Of a stretch of DNA of 64,000 bases, positions 58,396 to 64,000 are shown piece after piece. How positions within the stretch are numbered: the first letter of the stretch is position 1; each line of letters opens with the position of its first letter. Under the pieces are notes generated by a model. The model was given only the letters and a program-made list of their open reading frames with translations, did no database searches and had not been told where the DNA came from. The DNA comes from Symbiodinium sp. CCMP2592 (Eukaryota > Sar > Dinophyceae > Suessiales > Symbiodiniaceae): the NCBI GenBank assembly GCA_905221615.1, contig CAJNDT010000502.1:846931-910930 (forward strand), read 5' to 3'. A program made the translations under genes and the position numbers.

Positions 58396-58496
58396 ATGAA
58401 GATTTACGAAGAACCTCCATGTAAAGTAATGTTGCCTGACTGTGTAACATCTGTGATGTTAGTGACGCCGATCGACTTTGGCTCAAGCATGAAAAG
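58396..58496 (+). CDS. exon with GTACGT donor
   Basis: After ttataaag an ATG-led frame reads MKIYEEPPCKVMLPDCVTSV then MLVTPIDFGSSMKR to gtacgt. It may be the first exon of the gene containing the next entries. The frame also remains open to 58629. Confidence 0.48.
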
Positions 58497-58676
58497 GTAC
58501 GTACCTGAGGTCCGTGCTGCGTTCAGGGTTGGGGCTCCTGTGTTGGTTTCCCTTCCCTTCTCCTTTGTTCCTTACCCTAACTTAGCGGTGCCTTCGTTTG
58601 GGGTCGGAATAGCTGGTTATCAGCCGTAGTGCTCTTTCTTTTCTTTCGGTCTTTGGTGTTGATCTTCAGGGTTTAG

Positions 58677-59009
58677 CCTTGTTCATGGACGCGCCAAGTC
58701 CGGAACGCGGTCCGGAGGTGCTAGCTCGACCGCGGGGCATAAGGGCCGGCAAGACCGCCGTGAGAAAGCGCAAGGCCTATCAAGCCTATCATTGTCGCTA
58801 CAGCTTTATAGGTATTCGTCTCTGGACGAAGTTCCTATTCGGCATCAGGACGGAGGCCAACGTCCTCTGTACACGAGGGCCGACTGGAAGCCTGTGTTCG
58901 AGTCAGACTCGGAGCAGGAAGAGCTCGTGGAAGTGGCCGTGGAGATCGAGGAGGAACCGCTTATCCCCAGGTCCTCGGGGAAGAGCAGGAGGTTATATAC
59001 AACGTTAAG
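58677..59009 (+). CDS. long internal exon, acidic and Ser/Arg-rich
   Basis: 333 nt between cagggtttag and gtaggg. Sequence runs from GRAKSGTRSGGASSTAGHKG through SLQLYRYSSLDEVPIRHQDG, LYTRADWKPVFESDSEQEEL and VEVAVEIEEEPLIPRSS to GKSRRLYTTL. The acidic VFESDSEQEELVEVAVEIEEE segment and basic ends suggest a partly disordered regulatory protein. Two other + frames are shorter or lack the donor fit. Confidence 0.58.
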
Positions 59010-59069
59010 GTAGGGTTTAGGGCTTGGAGGTGTCAAAGGCTTCAAAGAAGTTGCTGTTATGTTTTTCAG

Positions 59070-59097
59070 AGATGCAAACGAGGAAGCCTGCACGCAT
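59070..59097 (+). CDS. candidate short exon
   Basis: Acceptor gttatgtttttcag, frame DANEEACTH, donor near ggttcagg. Confidence 0.33.
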
Positions 59098-59429
59098 AGG
59101 GTTCAGGTCGGGTTTAGCATATAGGGACTAGGGTGTGTAAGCTTTGGGCCTGGGCTTTTTTGGGCTTTATGTAATTGCTGTTGAATCCCCGCGGTGTAGT
59201 TTGTGATAAGCCAGCTCTTGGTCTGCTTGTTGATAATTTCCCAGCTAAATAAAGGGTCCAACATTTATGTCGTGCGGAGTCAGGCCGGTACTTCATGGTC
59301 CAAGTATATGGTATACAGGTACATAGGCTAGCACTGACTAGCACTGTTCTGAAAGGGAGCACTCCTTTATCTTTCCGGGTATTCTAGTAAAGACAGTGTT
59401 AGTGCTTGAGATAAGGGAGTGTCAACAAG

Positions 59430-59495
59430 GAGGACCTGTGCACGACTTTGCAAACTGTTGCTAAATTTTGCTAAATATTGCATCTGTCACTGTGG
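59430..59495 (+). CDS. Cys-rich exon with GTGAGT donor
   Basis: 66 nt after tgtcaacaag, frame RTCARLCKLLLNFAKYCICH then CG, ending at gtgagt. Five to six cysteines. Confidence 0.4.
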
Positions 59496-59696
59496 GTGAG
59501 TTCTCCCTACAGTTGTACATCATCACATCACCCATCGGGAGCATACCATAGTAATGATCCTTTTGGACTTTTATCAGATCATAGTAGCGGATTATCTGTA
59601 TTTAATGTTTGGAAGGTCTGTGCCCTAAGCCTCCTCAAACCTGCAGGCGCCGTTGCCCTGAAGAGCCGTACATCCAGAAAGGCGTGTGGAGTCCCA

Positions 59697-59889
59697 GCGA
59701 AGTTTGTGTTTGGGCGGTCTAACAGTTGGTAATATCATCATGCGTATTGTAGGTCCTATAATCATATTCCGTAATATGTACTACAAATCCTCTGTGAATG
59801 ATCACAAAGCCGTTGTACTGGTGAAGGACAGCAGCAGCAAGAAGAATAACGTAGACAACCCTGGCAAAATTGATTCAGTCGTCATGCAA
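59697..59889 (+). CDS. exon with perfect GTAAGT donor
   Basis: After gtggagtcccag (an alternative acceptor gtattgtag lies at 59752) the frame reads RSLCLGGLTVGNIIMRIVGP, IIIFRNMYYKSSVNDHKAVV, then LVKDSSSKKNNVDNPGKIDS and VVMQ to gtaagt. A hydrophobic segment precedes a polar Ser/Lys/Asn-rich one. Confidence 0.55.
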
Positions 59890-60051
59890 GTAAGTTGACC
59901 AACCGGAGCAGCAAATGCCATCGGCGAGCACCTCCCCGCGCATATTGTGCAAGCCACGCTAACGCTGTGCCATTGTTACCTACACCATGGCGGATTTTCA
60001 GCATAACCGATGATGATTTGCCCTAAAAGGTATCCGAGGTAAAATAACCCG

Positions 60052-60159
60052 AAGGGTCCATGAGCCCAAATAGTATTATATACTTTGGGCCTAATGTACC
60101 TATATAGGGAGCACTTTAAGGGCAAAGTATATACTCTTTGGGTACATGGACCCTTAGGG
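60052..60159. mobile_element. HP-G element, copy 7
   Basis: cgaagggtccatgagcccaa to tttgggtacatggaccctta; it directly precedes an exon. Confidence 0.68.
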
Positions 60160-60160
60160 A

Positions 60161-60217
60161 AAGTTTGCGGGTGCTCAACTTTGGAGTCAATTAATCACTG
60201 CCTGAAATTCACCATCG
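60161..60217 (+). CDS. candidate exon with GTAGGC donor
   Basis: Frame VCGCSTLESINHCLKFTI to gtaggc; if unspliced it continues RPWKPWATVITARKAVANQH to a stop at 60330. It begins at the edge of HP-G. Confidence 0.43.
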
Positions 60218-60624
60218 GTAGGCCATGGAAGCCGTGGGCCACTGTAATCACCGCTCGAAAAGCTGTTGCAAACCAGCATATATCAGCCAGAACCCAATAC
60301 CCCCTATTTAATGATTGTACCTCAAACTAAGCCATAATATCAAGCCCTCTGATATGTTAAGGTATATTAATATTCCTTAGGGGGCATTGGGATCTCCGGG
60401 CGGAAGCCCGTAAATCCCTCAGCTTTAAACCAAAAGCTGGACCCTTGACCCATAAAGCCCTTCACCCCCATTTCCAGCACCTTAACCCCACAATTGTAGG
60501 GTAGCACCTAACTTGTTCTTTGAGGGACACCTTCCCACCTGGACCCTAAGGCCTAAGCATCGAACATGCAAAACCCCAAACACTCAACCCCTTGAACTAA
60601 CCCTAGAGGCTCAAAATGGCCAAA

Positions 60625-60692
60625 AGCCTGAAACAGTATGGTCTTTGCGCCCAAAAGCCTTAATGTATGAGTCCTTAGAGCCTTAGGGTAAG
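60625..60692. mobile_element. HP-N element, copy 4
   Basis: gccaaaagcctgaaacagta, ggtctttgcgcccaaaagcc. Confidence 0.5.
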
Positions 60693-60893
60693 ATAAGCCC
60701 TATAAACCCTAAACCTCTTGAGCCGAAGAATCTTTGGGAGTTCTTGGGACCCAGAGGTCGGACACCGTGACCGAGACGGAGCCAAGCCAGGACTCCTAAA
60801 ACCCTAAAGCCCTAAACCCTAAACTCTAAAGCCTTAAACCCTATACCCGAAACCCTAAACTGCTTGTTTCTCGGATTTTGGGAGTAGCAGTAG

Positions 60894-60998
60894 CTTAGAT
60901 CCCCAATACCCAACCTTTAAAACTTTTTGGGTTCTTGTAGTTTAGTAGGAATCGGAAAGTTTAACCTTTCAATTCTGTGGCTTTTTGGGGTAGTAAGG
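60894..60998. mobile_element. HP-K2 hairpin element, copy 2
   Basis: cttagatccccaatacccaa to ggctttttggggtagtaag, nearly identical to the copy at 0.5 kb. Confidence 0.65.
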
Positions 60999-61415
60999 TA
61001 GGGTCGTCGGGGCCTAGGGCTTTCTCGGCTTTGGGACTTCGGGCTTTGGGCTCTGGACTCTTGGGATTTAGGGCTTCTGGCGTTTCTTGTTCGGGGTTCA
61101 GGGTAAGGCTGCAATGATTGGTAGTGTTTCTTTTTTAAAGGTTTGGGGCACAAAGCTCATACTATATGAGGCTTTTGCCATACTTGAGGCTGGGTTTGAG
61201 GGTCCATGTGCCCAAGGATTAGATGTATGAGTTTAGGGTTCTAGCAGGGCAGTGTGCCTTAGTAGTTGCAGCAATACCTGAGTGTTAGTAATATGGGGAC
61301 GTAATGATTAGGCTAGTATGCCTGAGGGTTCCTTAGCGCTGTTCTACTGTACTATGCCACAAAACCCTAAACCCTAAACCCGCCTAGACCCCCCAACTAC
61401 CCCTTATTGTAGTCC

Positions 61416-61528
61416 TTAACTACCCTAACCCACCAAAACCTACTTTTTTTGAAGGGTCCCTATAAAATCCATATTAGGGTTTATAAGAAGAAACTACGAA
61501 AAAGTAGGTTTTGGTCGGTTAAGGTACC
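61416..61528. mobile_element. HP-I hairpin element, copy 4
   Basis: cttaactaccctaacccacc and aggttttggtcggttaaggt arms, centre ccatattagggtttataaga. Confidence 0.65.
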
Positions 61529-61597
61529 TCTTAAAGAGTCAAATATCTGAGCCCTTTAAAGGCTACTTGGGGGGTCCAGGCATACACCCACACCATC

Positions 61598-61797
61598 CCA
61601 AAGGCTCCATGTACCCTTATAGTAGATACCTAAGCCTTACCCTAAGACTCCAAATAGCCCAAGGTAGGTAGCATTTATAGACTTTAGACCCCAAAGTAGG
61701 TACTATTTGTATACTTGGAGTCTTAGGGTTCGAGGGGTCCCTATATAGGTACTTTAAGGCCTAAGTATATACATATAACGGTACATGGAGCCTTAGG
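61598..61797. mobile_element. HP-G element carrying a second hairpin in its loop
   Basis: Outer arms ccaaaggctccatgtaccct and gtacatggagccttaggg. The inner hairpin ctaagactccaaatagccca ... cttggagtcttaggg lies at 61643-61735. Confidence 0.65.
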
Positions 61798-61899
61798 GCA
61801 TCAAAGGAGGTCGCAGTGACCGCGGACGGCACGGCGGTGGCAAGCGCGCCGAAGAGCTGGTCCGAGACTGCGTGCGAAGCTGAGGATCGACTTCTCTAG
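61797..61899 (+). CDS. candidate exon
   Basis: HP-G right end (ccttag) supplies the acceptor; frame ASKEVAVTADGTAVASAPKS then WSETACEAEDRLL to TAG. HP-F follows 10 bp later. Confidence 0.42.
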
Positions 61900-61909
61900 G
61901 TTGGATTTT

Positions 61910-62021
61910 CTAGGATGCCCAGTAGTACCCTTATTCCCTTTTTGTAGTGCTAGGTTCCTTGTAAAGTTCCCCAATACCAAGAAGAGAGGCCTTTTTATTC
62001 TTACGTTACTGGGTATCCTAG
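61910..62021. mobile_element. HP-F element, copy 6
   Basis: tctaggatgcccagtagtac to cgttactgggtatcctag. Confidence 0.68.
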
Positions 62022-62276
62022 TTTTGGGACATTTCTTATTTTCCTTATTTGGGTTTATAAGGGACCCTATATATAGATATCTTTCAGGGTGTTTAAAGGC
62101 CAACCCAGTTCTTCACCGAAAGTAGGAGTTGGAAGTTGGAGTTTAGGAGTTCTAGGGCATTTAGGTTTAGGTGGGAGTTGGGAGTTGGAGTTTAGGAGTC
62201 AGGGCATTTAGGGTTTAGGTGTAGGGTCTCTGGCTTTTTGAGGTGTTGTAGGGTTTTTTGTTCGGTTTTGGTACAG

Positions 62277-62459
62277 AAAAGGACACTGTGGAGGCCTGTG
62301 TTTTGTGGGTTTAATCAAAGTAGACGAAGGGTCTCACTTGGCATGGGTCCTGTTATCGGGGCCATTGATATAGGTTTCCGCAAAGTTGTACATGGGTCTT
62401 TACTGCGGCCAAGCCTTAAGGGCTTTTCGATTGGGCTTTCAGGCATTTGCATAACGTGA
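62277..62459 (+). CDS. long exon, Gly/Ile-rich
   Basis: After ttttggtacag a phase-0 frame reads KRTLWRPVFCGFNQSRRRVS, LGMGPVIGAIDIGFRKVVHG, then SLLRPSLKGFSIGLSGICIT to TGA (donor gtgaat overlaps). It looks like a globular fold fragment; no family recognised. Confidence 0.5.
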   Translation, partial: KRTLWRPVFCGFNQSRRRVSLGMGPVIGAIDIGFRKVVHGSLLRPSLKGFSIGLSGICIT

Positions 62460-62482
62460 ATGTGGGCTTATATGGCTGCAGA

Positions 62483-62515
62483 TGGGTCTGCGCACCCTAT
62501 AAGCCCCGAAACACA
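62483..62515 (+). CDS. candidate short exon
   Basis: WVCAPYKPRNT between atggctgcag and gttgga. Confidence 0.33.
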
Positions 62516-62879
62516 GGTTGGAAGGATGTCAGAAGTCTGGAGTTAGGTCTCACGGGGCTTTCTCGGAGTTGTTTAGAGCTTCAGAGCCTTCCATGCGTGG
62601 TCTTCAGGAGTTGGGGTTTTCGGGGTTTCGGGTTTGGGTTTTTGTCAGGAGAGTTAAGAGGTTGAGATTTAGGATATGGGGTGTGTAGATTAATTTAAGG
62701 TTCGAGGAGCCCATGTACCTCATACGTTCTATACGGGCAACAATGCTAAGGTCCAAAGACAGTCCCCTCGGAAATCATGAACATGTTATCCCCCCTACAT
62801 GAGTTCATTTACAGTAACATATCCGGAAGCCCTAGTCCAGTTGTTAAGGCCCCCTTTTTCAACATGATCAACCCCATCA

Positions 62880-62970
62880 GACCCTCAACCCTAAACCCTA
62901 AACCCTAAACCCTAAACCCTAAACCCTCAACCCTCAACCCTAAACCCTAAACCCTAAGACCCTCAACGCA
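62880..62970 (-). repeat. near-perfect CCCTAAA array
   Basis: Eleven or more consecutive ccctaaa/ccctcaa units, one of the two cleanest tracts. Confidence 0.88.
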
Positions 62971-63069
62971 ACAACCAGGGTGCCTCCAAAAACGCCCCTT
63001 AATTCATCAAATTATGCCTGAAACCAAACACGGCTCCATATCATAGCCAGGCCCAGGGTCTTTGGCAGC

Positions 63070-63125
<56 letters not shown>

Positions 63126-63178
63126 ATATCATATATGCCATATATACATATTATATATATATATACGCATATAAACAG
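63070..63178. repeat. (TA)n microsatellite
   Basis: More than 100 bp of tatatatatata with few interruptions. Confidence 0.9.
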
Positions 63179-63239
63179 ATAGAGCCCGATAGACTCGTGG
63201 ACCATACAGCCTCCTTAAATCCCAGCCCTATCTAGACCC

Positions 63240-63400
63240 GATTAACTCTACAAACCCTGAGCCTGAAGCCCTAAACCTAAGCCCTAAACAAACCAGCAAC
63301 CCCACGCCCTAAACCCTAATCCACCAGAACCTCAAACCCTAAACCCCGATAAACCCTAAATCCTATAAACCCTAAACCCCATATACCCTGAACCCCGAAA
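63240..63400 (-). repeat. degenerate CCCTAAA array
   Basis: ccctaaacctaagccctaaa-type units. Confidence 0.7.
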
Positions 63401-63408
63401 TCCGTCAG

Positions 63409-63481
63409 ACGGACCCAAAGGTTCCGTCGAATGTGGACCCGGGCGGATTCCATGCACGCCTGGGCGCCAGAGTCCATCTGG
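63409..63481 (+). CDS. internal exon
   Basis: Between aatccgtcag and gtggtt a frame reads TDPKVPSNVDPGGFHARLGA then RVHL. Unlike the flanking repeats in composition. Confidence 0.48.
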
Positions 63482-63489
63482 GTGGTTGG

Positions 63490-63545
63490 GTTCCTTTAAA
63501 GGGTTCCCTAAGGGGATCTATAGGGGTTCTATAAGGGGTTTAGGG
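63490..63545. repeat. TTTAAAGGGATC-type loop module
   Basis: ggttcctttaaagggttccc, aggggatctataggggttct. Confidence 0.7.
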
Positions 63546-63554
63546 TTTAGGGAG

Positions 63555-63738
63555 ATATGGGTGGTTGTCAAAATTAAGTATACAAATTTGGAGTGGTTCC
63601 TTGAAAGGGATCCATAAGGGGTTCCTTCAAAGGGATCCATAAGGGTTCCTTAAAGGGGTAAATAATAGGGTGTAAATATTGGGTGCCGTATTATGATAAA
63701 GACCCAAAAAGGGACCCTAATATTGACAACCACCCATC
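63555..63738. mobile_element. HP-E element with inserted module
   Basis: tatgggtggttgtcaaaatt left arm, tandem ggttcctt(g/c)aaagggatcc modules, then ggtgccgtattatgataaag and the right arm tattgacaaccacccat. Confidence 0.7.
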
Positions 63739-64000
63739 TGTTTTCCGGTTTAGGGTTTAGAGTTCCTTACAAGTTTGGGGTTACGCTAGGGGGTCTGCCT
63801 GGTATTTATGAGTCCGTATAGGGTTCATTCATGGGTTCTGTTTTGGCTTTCGAAGATAGGGTCTGGGCTTTAAGGCTTGGATACGTGTTTAATGTAGGGA
63901 CCTTCTTCAGTAAAATAGGTTTTTGGAGTATATTCGTACAATTTCACGATAATAAGGACCCCTAATCAGCATGTGTGTAGTTATTTAGGCTTCTATATTA

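Noticed and set aside
1-64000. CRISPR array, bacterial operon or phage region
   Set aside because: Repeats are inverted and dispersed, no spacer-repeat periodicity, no Shine-Dalgarno-led ORFs, and no long ORFs; the signal is eukaryotic.

Overview
The window looks like nuclear DNA of a eukaryotic alveolate. Telomere-type TTTAGGG/CCCTAAA words and degenerate derivatives are scattered through almost every non-coding stretch on both strands. There are no bacterial-style genes. Coding sequence is visible only as short open blocks (about 45-300 nt) bounded by AG acceptors and GT donors, several of them close to consensus (GTAAGT, GTGAGT, GTATGT). The mid-range base composition, GT-AG splicing, TTTAGGG motif and ankyrin-type exons fit a chromerid such as Chromera velia. 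A dinoflagellate or another TTTAGGG lineage cannot be excluded. This is inference, because no search could be run.

Coding layout: nearly all convincing exons lie on the + strand. Groups seen by eye are: (1) 3.2-5.5 kb, exons including a 99-codon terminal-type block and a phase-compatible exon pair joined by a 68-nt intron; (2) 7.9-17.8 kb, about a dozen exons, including one with a basic KKRKV stretch and one with an ankyrin helix pair; (3) 19-35.5 kb, further short exons, several with ankyrin-like sequence; (4) 35.7-40.3 kb, a run of clean phase-0 exons of 40-70 nt; (5) 40.6-50 kb, which opens with a signal-peptide-like exon with a GTGAGT donor, contains cysteine-bearing exons and ends in a block with a membrane span and a Cys/Arg-rich tail, so it may be one secreted or type I membrane protein gene; (6) 52.3-63.5 kb, more exons, including a 111-codon acidic block and several canonical donors. 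Gene boundaries are uncertain. Each exon is a separate CDS entry with modest confidence, because short open frames can be read in any sequence.

Non-coding layout: the introns and spacers are packed with short (about 80-220 bp) inverted-repeat hairpin elements falling into at least fifteen families (called HP-A to HP-O here). Family members share both ends, so they behave like MITEs or introner-like elements. They occur in both orientations, nest inside one another, and often sit within 10-30 bp of an exon. Several are flanked by direct repeats of differing length (9-37 bp). A small module built from TTTAAAGGGATC / AGGGTTCC words recurs inside the loops of unrelated families.

Other structures: a 1.5 kb element with long terminal inverted repeats, carrying a 135-bp tandem array and two tRNA-like segments (20.5-22.0 kb); a higher-order tandem repeat at 4.13-4.65 kb; a 500-bp (TAC)n-type block at 48.7 kb; and numerous AT, TATG, GAT and TATCTG microsatellites.
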